Shown: in pieces, positions 55,501 to 64,000 of the stretch
Numbering within the stretch: position 1 is the stretch's first letter
How the letters are laid out: each line of letters opens with the position of its first letter
NCBI RefSeq assembly: GCF_010015585.1
Contig: NW_022985092.1
Location: forward strand, 76,664-140,663
Direction: 5' to 3'
Source: Eremomyces bilateralis CBS 781.70
Lineage: Eukaryota > Ascomycota > Dothideomycetes > Eremomycetales > Eremomycetaceae
Length of the DNA stretch: 64,000 nucleotides
Program-made: the position numbers and the translations under genes
The notes under the pieces: model-generated
Database searches by the model: none
Told to the model about the DNA's origin: nothing
Seen by the model: only the letters and a program-made list of their open reading frames with translations

Positions 55501-58003
55501 CCGTACCTGGTGATTGCGCCCGCGTCGACTCTCCACAATTGGCAGCAGGAGATCGCGCGGTTTGTGCCCACCTTGCGCGTGCTGCCGTACTGGGGCACCG
55601 CCAAGGACCGCAAGGTGCTGCGCAAGTTCTGGGATCGCAAGCACATCGTCTACAAGAAGGAGAGTCCGTTCCACGTGTTGGTCACGTCGTATCAGCTGGT
55701 GGTGCAGGATACGCAGTACTTCCAGAAGATGCGATGGCAGTATATGATCCTGGACGAAGCGCAGGCGATCAAGTCGTCGCAGTCCTCCCGATGGAAGTCC
55801 CTGCTAGGATTCCACTGCCGCAACCGACTTTTGCTCACCGGGACGCCCATCCAGAACAACATGCAGGAGCTGTGGGCGCTGCTGCACTTCATCATGCCGT
55901 CGCTGTTCGACTCGCACGATGAGTTCTCCGACTGGTTCTCCAAGGACATCGAGTCCCACGCCCAGAGCAACACGAAGCTCAACGAAGATCAACTCAAGCG
56001 GCTGCACATGATCCTCAAGCCGTTCATGCTGCGCCGCGTCAAGAAACACGTGCAGAAGGAACTCGGCGACAAGGTGGAGCTGGACGTCTTCTGCGATCTG
56101 ACCTATCGCCAGCGGGCCTACTATACCAATCTGCGCAACAAGATCAGCCTCATGGATTTGATCGAGAAGGCTGCCAGTGGCGACGATCACGATTCGACCG
56201 CCACCCTGATGAACCTCGTCATGCAGTTCCGGAAGGTCTGCAACCATCCTGACCTGTTCGAACGCGCCGACACGTCCAGCCCATTCGCGCTCAGTGCGTT
56301 CGCCGACACCGCGAGCTTCATGCGCGAGGGCAACAACGTCCAGGTCGCGTACTCGGTGCGCAACCTCATCACGCTGTCCCTCCCTCGCTTGGTCTATTCC
56401 GGATCCGGGCGACTGGATCTCCCTGGCCCCGACAACGAGCGCGCCGGGTGGCGCACGAAGTTCCTCGAGAACACGACGAGCATCTGGGGCGCCGACAACG
56501 TGCTGTATAGCGCCCGCGGCAATGGTGCGTTCAGCTTCGCGCCCCTTGCGGACGTCAGCCCTGCGGAAGTGTCGCGAGCTGCGCGACTCGATATCGCGGC
56601 GCGCGCGATCCTGCTCCGACAAGATGAGGGCCTTCGAGCGCGTCTCGGCAGGATGAACTGTCTGGACAAGGACGCCGGGTCGCCTATGCACGCGCTGTTG
56701 AACGTGTCCGAATATAATGATTGGAAGGCCACGGCGGAGGTCGGGACCGGACGGCTGGCGGACCTGTTGACGATTTCCAAGTCGTCATTCAGGCGGACCG
56801 GGCTCTCGTACATCGAACCGTGTGCACGACCCGCTGTCCACGCTCCTCCGATCGATGTCGATTGCTCGAGCCAGCATGCTCTGGTGGAACGGCAGCGGGT
56901 CCTCTTCAATGCTCCCCTTCGCGCCGCACTTTACGGCGTCTCCGAGCAAACCGAGGTGGCCCTCTTGGAGAAAAAGGTCCCGGTCGAACGCTTCCCGGTC
57001 TTCGGCATGCTTCCCGAAGCGGTCAACCGCAAGAGCCGGTTCACGCACGTCCAAGTGCCCAGCATGAGTCGCTTCGTCTCTGACTCGGGCAAGTTGGCCC
57101 GACTGGACGCGCTCCTCAAAGAGCTCAAGGAGAACAACCACCGCGTGCTCCTCTACTTCCAGATGACGCGTATGATCGACATGATGGAAGAATATCTCAC
57201 CTTCCGCGGCTACAAGTACTGCCGACTCGACGGGTCCACCAAGCTCGAAGACCGCCGCGACACCGTCGCCGACTTCCAAACCCGCCCGGAGATCTTCGTC
57301 TTCCTCCTCTCCACGCGCGCCGGCGGCCTTGGCATCAATCTCACCTCCGCTGACACCGTCATCTTCTACGACAGCGACTGGAACCCGACGATCGACTCGC
57401 AGGCCATGGACCGCGCGCATCGCCTCGGCCAGACCAAGCAGGTCACCGTGTACCGGCTCATCACGCGCAACACGATCGAGGAGCGCATCCGCAAGCGCGC
57501 GCTGCAGAAGGAGGAGGTGCAGCGCGTCGTCATCTCCGGGCAGGCGTCGGCCGGGGTGGACTTCAACACGCGGTCGCGCGAGAACCGCGCGAAGGACATG
57601 GCACTGTGGTTGGCAGACGACGAGCAGGCGGAGATTATTGAGCGGAAGGAGCGGGAGAGGGCGGAGATGGCGGAGAAAGAGGGGCCGATGGGAGGGCGGA
57701 AGAAGAAGGCGGGGAAGAAGAGAGGAGAAATGAGTCTAGATGAGATGTATCATGAAGGTGTGTATCCTACTCCTTCCTACCCTTTCACTACCACTTCCCA
57801 CACGGAACGCAAGAAGAAAGGACATATGCTAACATCCGGAACTAGGCGAAGGTCATTTCGACGACGCGTCGGCGAAGCCGTCCGGTGCGGCGACCCCCGT
57901 ATCCGGGGCGGAGCTCGCGAGCGCGAAGCGGAAGAAGGGGACGAGCAAGAAGGCGAAGACAATCAAGCAGCGGCTGGCGATCATCGATGGGAGCGCGGAG
58001 TAG
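52600..58003 (+). CDS. ino80: INO80 chromatin-remodelling ATPase
   Basis: Five exons, 52600-52992, 53111-53353, 53405-53848, 53896-57757 and 57846-58003, give 1699 residues, the usual length for filamentous-fungal Ino80. It is the catalytic subunit of the INO80 complex that slides nucleosomes and exchanges H2A.Z, acting in transcription and DNA repair. The N-terminal 300 residues are disordered (His, Pro, Ser, Gln) and include [12 protein letters not shown]. The DBINO/HSA region lies near 605-730 ([20 protein letters not shown]). The ATPase has Walker A DEMGLGKT (about 871), the DEAQ box ([10 protein letters not shown], about 981), and, after the long insertion that marks INO80-type enzymes, the second lobe with [12 protein letters not shown] and [20 protein letters not shown] near 1470-1530. 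The basic tail ends [16 protein letters not shown] chose the ATG at 52600 for its better context; 52486 is an in-frame alternative. Confidence 0.95.
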
Positions 58004-58507
58004 TGGTGCTGTTTTCGGTTCGTGGATGGCTTTTCGTGGTGGATTCTCGAGGGGATCCTCCGGTAGAGAGGGGCGTGCGGATGGAGGGGTTGTAGACGGC
58101 GTGCCATGGTGGTGGGAGTAGATGGATCGCATGTTCCCGCCGTCTGCGGAGTGGCTTTCTTTGTGGGTGGGCGCCGTATGGTGCTGGCGGCCTTCGCTGG
58201 ATAGTTATAGCGTGAGGATAAAAGTAACTAGATGCGTGTGTTAATCGGCATGGGTCATGGGTATCATTGTACGATTACGGTAGATGGTTTCGGAGAATAC
58301 AGTACAGGTTTCGTCGGAATATGGTGCATTTGTTGGGTGGTGATCAGGGCACGAGCAGCATGATGGTTGTCAGTTAATCGCAATAGAATTCGCTAGTTAT
58401 AGAAAAGTAGATGGTCGAATCGAAGCGTGCTAGAATTATAATCGAACCACTGGCAAAATGCAGTGATTTTTATGTATACAGAACTCTGGATATCTCCAAA
58501 CGAAACC
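58004..58507. other. Convergent intergenic region, no gene seen
   Basis: Between the INO80 and F-box-like gene 3' ends; AT-richer than the genes, with no frame of note. Confidence 0.6.
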
Positions 58508-59602
58508 TCACTCCTCGTCCTCTGCAACGACGCCCAACTCCCCACACGCCAACCCCTCCATCATCTCCGCCACCTCCTCCCCCCGCTGCTCTAACACCCA
58601 CTCCATCGTCTGCGCGAATGTCTCCCCATTGTTCTCAAACCAGTCCCCCAGCCCCTTCACATACGTCTCCACCTGGCGCTTCAACGGTGCGTGGTCCTTC
58701 AGCCACAGCAGCGCCTCCGGATCCAGCTTCAGCATGTCCTCTACCACGTAGTAGTGCAGCACCTCGTCGCCCCAGCCTTCCGCCCCGGGCTCGTGGTACG
58801 TTGTCGGGTTATACTTGGACAGTTGGAACTTGCGGATCGCCGCCGGGGTGTGCTCGATGTGCGTGTAGAAGAGGCTCGCGTCGTTCTGCTGGCGATGGAA
58901 CTCGGACGGCGAGGTCTCGCGCAGTCGCGCCGGCGCCTCCGGGTAGTTCAGATGGATGTTGAACAGCAAGTTCCCGCGGTCAGCGTCGGGGAAGCGGTTG
59001 CGGTACTTCCGGGCGATGGCGCCGTTGGACGGGCAGATGCTGGTGTGGATGACGTCGCGCAGGACGGACTGGACGTCGGCGATCTCGGCGAGGTGGGTGG
59101 TCGGCCAGTTGTGCAGGAGGTCGGCGCGGTCGGCGACGGTGCGGGGGAGGAGGCGGTCCTCGCGGGGGTGGGCCGGGGTATGGAAAGCGCGGTCGAAGAG
59201 CCAGAGGCGGTAGAGGGCGCGGCGGAAGCGGTGACGCTCGGGCTGGGTGAGGAGGCGGCGGTCTTCGTAGTTGGACTTCCATTTCTTAAGGGGGTAGATG
59301 GCGGTCCAGCGGGCGGCGATACGGCCGACGTGGACAAGCTGCTGGAGGAGGGCGAGAGAGAGGGGGACGGAGCGAGGGAGGTGGGCGGGTTGGCTTTCGT
59401 TGTGGGTGAGGAGCTGGATGGCGTCGTGGAGGGGGCCGTATTGCTTCTCGGCGGCGTGCTCCAGTATCTCGAGCTTGCGAGAGGCGAAGATGCGGTGGAA
59501 GCGGTGGCAGGTGGAGGCCAGTGCGAGGGCATCGGAAACAGAACGACAGTTATAGAAAACGGAGAGGATCAACTCCGTGGCGAGGTCTTCGCTGAACAAC
59601 AT
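58508..59602 (-). CDS. F-box-like protein, function unknown
   Basis: Single exon of 364 residues on the minus strand. Residues 5-45 (LATELILSVFYNCRSVSDAL then ALASTCHRFHRIFASRKLE) fit a degenerate F-box: a short leader, two helices and the conserved ..L..TC...H/R pattern. F-box proteins recruit substrates to SCF ubiquitin ligases through Skp1. The rest is helical, Trp- and Leu-rich (RRALYRLWLFDRAFHTPAH, TFAQTMEWVLEQRGEE), as in a large class of fungal F-box-like proteins of unknown target, and ends in an acidic tail. There are no WD or LRR repeats. It is divergent to brx1 with about 630 bases between starts. Confidence 0.75.
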   Translation of the reverse strand: MLFSEDLATELILSVFYNCRSVSDALALASTCHRFHRIFASRKLEILEHAAEKQYGPLHDAIQLLTHNESQPAHLPRSVPLSLALLQQLVHVGRIAARWTAIYPLKKWKSNYEDRRLLTQPERHRFRRALYRLWLFDRAFHTPAHPREDRLLPRTVADRADLLHNWPTTHLAEIADVQSVLRDVIHTSICPSNGAIARKYRNRFPDADRGNLLFNIHLNYPEAPARLRETSPSEFHRQQNDASLFYTHIEHTPAAIRKFQLSKYNPTTYHEPGAEGWGDEVLHYYVVEDMLKLDPEALLWLKDHAPLKRQVETYVKGLGDWFENNGETFAQTMEWVLEQRGEEVAEMMEGLACGELGVVAEDEE

Positions 59603-60234
59603 GGTGATGGAAAGTCGAGTACGAGTCGAGTACGGAGTAACAAAGGCAATTTAGAGATTTTTTTTTTAAGTGCAATTTGGTTTATGAAACAAGAGAAATG
59701 GTCAAACTCCTTTTGAGTTTTCTTTCGCGTCTTTGCGATGGTTGCAAGACGGATTCACGATCTGCTACAGGATGCCAGTTGCCGCAACGATTCGAGCAAC
59801 TGGCCAACAACAACAGATCAAGACACACACACCCCTCCGTTGGGGCTATAAAAAGAGTGACAATCATTGTCGATGAAGATGTGATAGGAAATTTGAAGCC
59901 CCGAAGGGCTGGAAAGCCTCAAAGGGCTAGATGGAGTATAACGCGTCATATTGTCGAATGGTGGTGAGAAGAAAGGAAGAAAGGAGCGCGACGTTGATGT
60001 TTAATACGATAGAGATGACAGGCCTGAGGCTATAAGGCTGAAACATAAGCTGAGGCCACAAGGCGTCTATACAATCTGGATCCTCCATAGCGGCGAAACC
60101 TTATTCCGGTCTCCATATTTATTACCAGGAACCCCTGTTGAGATTTTCGATCTCGACGGTATCAAAGTTTCCTTTGCGCCTGCCGTTAGAAGAATTCCGT
60201 CCTATCTTCAACATCTTCAAAGTTAAAAAACGTC
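59603..60234. other. Divergent promoter region of F-box-like gene and brx1
   Basis: Contains TATAAAA at 59847-59853 on the plus strand, about 385 bases before brx1, and a retroelement-like fragment at 59993-60073. No gene seen. Confidence 0.5.
59993..60073 (-). mobile_element. Possible LTR fragment (fossil)
   Basis: About 80 bp which, read on the minus strand, begins TGTATAGACGCCTTGTGGCC and ends in AAACATCAAC. The GCCTTGTGGCC core resembles GGCCTTGCGGCC in the LTR-like block at 22374-22492, and the ends resemble degraded TG..CA termini. Old and broken if real; family not assignable. Confidence 0.2.
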
Positions 60235-61276
60235 ATGGCTGCAGTATACAAGTCGCTGACTAACGGCCACTCCAAAGGCTCGGGAGAAGGCCCCGCGTTG
60301 AGGAAAGACAACCGACAGAAAGTCCTATTGTTAAGTTCAAGAGGGGTCACCTACAGGTATGGAAAGTTGTATCGTCTTGAAAGCACACAGTTAACTCGAT
60401 GAAACGAATCTAGGCACCGACACTTGCTCAATGATCTCCATGCGCTTCTCCCTCATAGCCGACGAGAGTCCAAACTCGACACAAAAACCAAACTCTACCA
60501 GTTGAACGAACTGGCCGAACTCTACAACTGCAACAATGTCCTGTTCTTCGAAGCCAGGAAAGGCAAGGACCTCTATCTATGGCTGAGCAAGCCTCCCAAC
60601 GGCCCGACCATCAAGATGCACGTTCAGAACCGTATGCGCCTCTCATAACCAATCGTCGCAGAAAAACCGCTAATATGCCCCAGTCCACACCATGGACGAA
60701 CTCCACTTCACCGGCAACTGCCTCAAAGGCTCCCGCCCCATCCTCTCCTTCGACGGCGCCTTCGACTCCGCCCCCCACCTCCAACTCCTCAAAGAAATCT
60801 TCACTCACACCTTCGGCGTGCCCCCCGGCGCCCGCAAATCCAAGCCCTTCATCGACCATGTCCTCTCCTTCACCATCCTGGACGGAAAGATCTGGATCCG
60901 CTGCTTCCAGATCGGCGAGACCGAGTCCACCGACAAGAAGAGCGCCCTGGCTGAGGACGGTGCGTTGCCGCTCCCGAAATCCGCGAAACGCGGTGACACC
61001 AACGTCAGCCTCGTGGAGATCGGCCCGCGGTTCGTGCTGACGCCGATCGTGATGCTGGAATCGAGCTTCGGGGGCCCTGTGATCTACGAGAACAAGGAGT
61101 TCGTGTCGCCGAACCAGGTGCGGTCGGAGCTGCGGATGTCGAAGGCGGGGCGGTTCCAGAGTCGGGCGAAGGCGGGCGGGGATAGGAAGGCGAGGATTGC
61201 GGAGTTGGGGCTGTCGACGGAGGCGGCAGGGAAGGGACCGAAGGATCCGTTGGATGAGAAGGTGTTGTTTTCTTGA
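60235..61276 (+). CDS. brx1: Ribosome biogenesis protein Brx1
   Basis: Three exons, 60235-60356, 60414-60631 and 60684-61276, give 310 residues. Brx1 is a nucleolar protein of the Brix/IMP4 superfamily required for 27S pre-rRNA processing and 60S subunit assembly. The Brix domain runs from KVLLLSSRGVTYRHRHLLND (about residue 29) to about 240. Family blocks seen are LPHSRRESKLDTK, NCNNVLFFEARKGKDLYLWL, PNGPTIKMHVQNLHTMDELH (completed across the second intron), FTGNCLKGSRPILSFD and WIRCFQIGETE. The C-terminal 60 residues are basic. All splice joins restore conserved blocks exactly, so the model is firm. It is divergent to the F-box-like gene and convergent with the Ups1-like gene. Confidence 0.95.
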
Positions 61277-61731
61277 GGTGGGGGGTTGAGTCGTGTTCGA
61301 TGAGGCTTCCGGAGTGCAGCAGACCCATTACACAACTGCGCTTGTTGCGACCTGGTATCAGTATCATTCTACGAGGATCGGCCTAATAGAGCTGGTCCAA
61401 GCACCATTCGAGTATCAGAGAATGGAGCTGCTAGACCATGATTGCTGTCTAGGTCTGCTCCGAAAGGGTTAGGTCAAGTCTATCAGCCCTATGGATGAGC
61501 ATTGGGCTATTGAGTTCAATGGAAAGATACCCAAAATGTTACAGGTCAATTGGTGTAGCTAAGGTTCGAGTGACCAACCACAAATCGTGTACAATTGCAC
61601 CGAACGACGGGTCTTCGTCCCTTTGGACGACCTTATGATTACATGGATTTTGTTACAATGTCGGAGTAGAACAATCCCAGACCCAACACCAGCGCTGAAA
61701 TATCGGAAAGGATCCCATGCATGACTTTTCC
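61277..61731. other. Convergent intergenic region, no gene seen
   Basis: 455 bases between brx1 and the Ups1-like 3' ends; no frame or repeat of note. Confidence 0.6.
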
Positions 61732-62553
61732 TCACCCATCATCATCATCGTGACCGTGGTTCCCTGGGACATGCAGGCCCGTCGCAAACGCCGTCTCTCG
61801 ATCCCGGCGCATGCCTTCAAGCACCCCGACGATCCCCCCTTCTCTCAGTCGTTCCAGAACCACTTTCATCCCTTCTTTCGCGTTCGGTTGGCTCTTTCGC
61901 GCTTTGTTCAGCCCGATCAGCTCGATGGACCGCTGAATCGAGCCTTGCGACCAGGATCGGAAAAACCCGACTTTCGGTTCCGATTCCGTTTGATCTCCGG
62001 CAGCTTTTGCAGCGGCCGCCGCCGCTCTTCGCTTCTTAACGTTCTCGCCGAACGGAGATCGCAGGGTTACGGAGGCCACGACATCCGTCTTTCCTTGTAG
62101 GAGCGCCGAGGGCAATAGGTCCGAGGAAGTTTGCGCGAACGATGTCGACGATGCCGGCGACGCTGGGCGCAGCTCCCCCTGCCGGTAATAATCCTGCCGT
62201 TCCACCACGCTCAGGACGCCCGTCCACTCCAGGTTCCGGCTCTCAGTCTTCATCCATCCTGCGTTCACATCGACGACGCTGGTCTCGAGGATGTAGCTCT
62301 GGCTGTCGCCGGCGGCGGTGGCGCCGAGGAGGGAGCGGGGGATGAGGCGGAGGACGGCGGAAGGGAGCTTGGAGCGCTTGAGGTGGAGGCGGGTGGTGGT
62401 GAGTTGACGGGTTTGTGGGTCGAACTGGCGGGATATGACATCGGTGGATTGCACGTGGGTGCTGTAGGGATTGGGGTAGCGGAGGAAGTAGGCCAGGGAG
62501 ACGAGGGGGAAGGCGTGGTCGTAGGCGTAAGTGGACGTGTAGACTTTCACCAT
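61732..62553 (-). CDS. Ups1/PRELI-type mitochondrial phospholipid transfer protein
   Basis: Single exon of 273 residues on the minus strand, starting at the ATG at 62553; a longer frame to 62667 is open but the PRELI domain begins at once after this ATG. The PRELI/MSF1 domain covers about residues 1-180: VKVYTSTYAYDHAFPLVSLA, then FLRYPNPYSTHVQSTDVISR, TTRLHLKRSKLPSAVLRLIP and MKTESRNLEWTGVLSVVE. RYPNPYSTHV and the Thr-Arg-Leu context are closer to yeast Ups1 (phosphatidic acid transfer with Mdm35 in the intermembrane space) than to Ups2. An insertion with an Ala-rich run (RRAAAAAAKAAGD) and a C-terminal helix (EGMKVVLERLREGGIVG) extend it beyond yeast length. The Asp-rich end (HGHDDDDG) is odd. 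Confidence 0.85.
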   Translation of the reverse strand: MVKVYTSTYAYDHAFPLVSLAYFLRYPNPYSTHVQSTDVISRQFDPQTRQLTTTRLHLKRSKLPSAVLRLIPRSLLGATAAGDSQSYILETSVVDVNAGWMKTESRNLEWTGVLSVVERQDYYRQGELRPASPASSTSFAQTSSDLLPSALLQGKTDVVASVTLRSPFGENVKKRRAAAAAAKAAGDQTESEPKVGFFRSWSQGSIQRSIELIGLNKARKSQPNAKEGMKVVLERLREGGIVGVLEGMRRDRETAFATGLHVPGNHGHDDDDG

Positions 62554-64000
62554 GATGGATCTCGTCGGGGGGTTCTTGATATGGTGATGGAACCAGCTTC
62601 GATCGCTCAGGTGGCAAATTGGGGGTTGATCGGATGGGGGACCACCATACCTAGAGCAGGCAGTCAATCGGTGGTCAAAATGAAGGCATTTAACACGTTT
62701 CTACCGTCCCGATGACTCCAATATGTGAACGGTGAATTGTTGGTGAAAGACGAGATAGAGAGTTGACGTTCACAAGGGAGGGAATTATTTGATGGCGGAG
62801 GTTAGAGGAAGAGCTTTGGGATCCTTCCTAATGAGGAAGGATACGGCAACTCCCGACCCCGCTTCTTAGCCTATTAATAGTCACGTGATACTCTCTATAT
62901 ATCGACTCCGACCGAATCAAGAGCTCTTGTCACCACTTTCTCCAAGCTGCACCGTGATAGCGACACCCTCAATGGTACGGTGGTGCAAGTATGCCACGTA
63001 TCGAATCCTTAATGGAAAGTAAGCCGAGGTACACATTGGGAATTCAATCGCCACGTGCCGCAATAGGATATCATACTCAATATCTATGTCAGCCCGTAAT
63101 GTCTAGCTAAGTCTGCCAGTGCGAAACTGGCAAGGCTCTTTATCGGTAAGAAACGAGACATAAACTCATCAGTCCGCTGTGTTGATCGGAACTTGCAAAG
63201 GTATGAAATCAATCATGACATTCAAGAAGTCGTCGCTGTTTCGGTCATACCTCCCAGAGTCGCTCCTCATGGATAGACGTCGCAGATTCGATATTGGAGG
63301 ACTTGCCTCCTCTATGAAGGCCAATCCTGCTAACCCTACCGAGAATCTCGTCTCGCCCTTGGTCACGAACCGCTCGAAACGTCAAGCATGCATCAGTGGG
63401 TCGATAGGCTATACTGCAGTGGATTGTCGCCTCCGAGCGGAGACGCCGGCGAGATCACGGGATATATTTTGGGAAACGACCCCGTTCCGTATCTGGCCGT
63501 TTCACAATCCGCATACCAATACCACAAGCTCGTGTGCTTAATCGATCGCCGAGCTTGCTTGGGCTACACGTTCTTAGAGGCTCCGGCAGGATGAATCGTC
63601 GCTGGTGTCTTAACGCCAGTCTGGAGTTAACCTCGCGGGAGTTGGAAGATTCTCCTCACATGTCATCCTGCTGCCTATTGAAGGACTCGGGGTTTACCGG
63701 TAGTCAATGGGGTTCTTCGAATCTATGCTCTGCGACCGACGAGGTCTTCGGCGACCTCGTGCGCCCGTATCCATCTAACAAATACCCGTGTTGGACAGAG
63801 CCACAAGTCTTCTCGATATTGGGCTTCACTAATATCGACTCGAGTCTCGGCAGAGAATGAACTACATGCGTCACGGTCGATATGTCATCGTTCTCCTTGG
63901 AAGATCTGTCCAAAAACATATGGACAGACTGAATCACCGCGCCAGTCCATTATACTTCTCGTTTGAGGAGAATTTGAGGCATTGACGCTTTATTTCTGTA
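62554..64000. other. Gene-poor right edge
   Basis: Upstream region of the Ups1-like gene with CACGTG at 62882-62887 and 63053-63058. Frames at 63179-63541 (120 codons), 63388-63594 and 63534-63860 on the plus strand overlap in different phases and have no recognisable motif; they could be an unrecognised or degraded gene that continues past the edge, but I cannot support a model. Confidence 0.45.

Noticed and set aside
1-64000. CRISPR arrays, bacterial operons, riboswitches
   Set aside because: No regularly spaced repeats; gene structure with spliceosomal introns is fungal, so bacterial features are not expected.

Overview
The window reads as chromosomal DNA of a filamentous ascomycete, most likely a eurotiomycete of the Aspergillus/Penicillium kind. 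The support is compact genes with short GT-AG introns (about 46-120 bp), CTAAC/CTGAC-like branch sites, a HET-domain gene fragment, a Fot1/pogo DNA transposon, and a set of conserved fungal housekeeping genes whose full exon structures can be rebuilt in frame. I see no bacterial operons, CRISPR arrays, rRNA or convincing tRNA genes.

Left part (1-22 kb) is accessory-like and gene-poor. It holds the 3' end of a HET-type gene, mitochondrial ribosomal protein Mrp51, a gene-free 3.5 kb stretch, a C2H2 zinc-finger gene, and an intact-looking Fot1/pogo transposon with 85-bp terminal inverted repeats and a TA duplication, inserted in a coding-like remnant. After a 4 kb gene desert come a hexose transporter, a secreted bicupin oxalate decarboxylase (minus strand, six exons) and a secreted SBP56-like beta-propeller protein (plus strand, eight exons). 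The last two are divergent and share 1.6 kb of upstream DNA.

Middle part (22-48 kb) is dense and conserved: GPI ethanolamine phosphate transferase 1 (Mcd4), an unrecognised coiled-coil protein, monopolin subunit Pcs1/Csm1, a 1284-residue coiled-coil 'M protein repeat' type protein, a small basic Ser/Arg-rich protein, a PAF-acetylhydrolase-like lipase, prephenate dehydratase, a mitochondrial Htd2-type dehydratase, and a proline-rich protein with an Edc1/PNRC-like decapping-activator motif.

Right part (48-64 kb): a secreted esterase-like phytase-family protein, a 3 kb gene-free stretch carrying a decayed Tc1/mariner transposase tail, the INO80 chromatin-remodelling ATPase (five exons, 1699 residues), an F-box-like protein, ribosome biogenesis factor Brx1, a Ups1/PRELI-type mitochondrial lipid-transfer protein, and a gene-poor right edge.

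No single large undescribed system is evident. The points most worth following are a retained-intron reading frame that would give the coiled-coil protein a membrane-spanning tail, the Edc1-like protein with an internal repeat, the fresh-looking transposon and what it interrupted, the oxalate decarboxylase/SBP-like pair, and a recurrent CACGTG palindrome in intergenic DNA. All exon boundaries were inferred by eye from splice signals and frame continuity.
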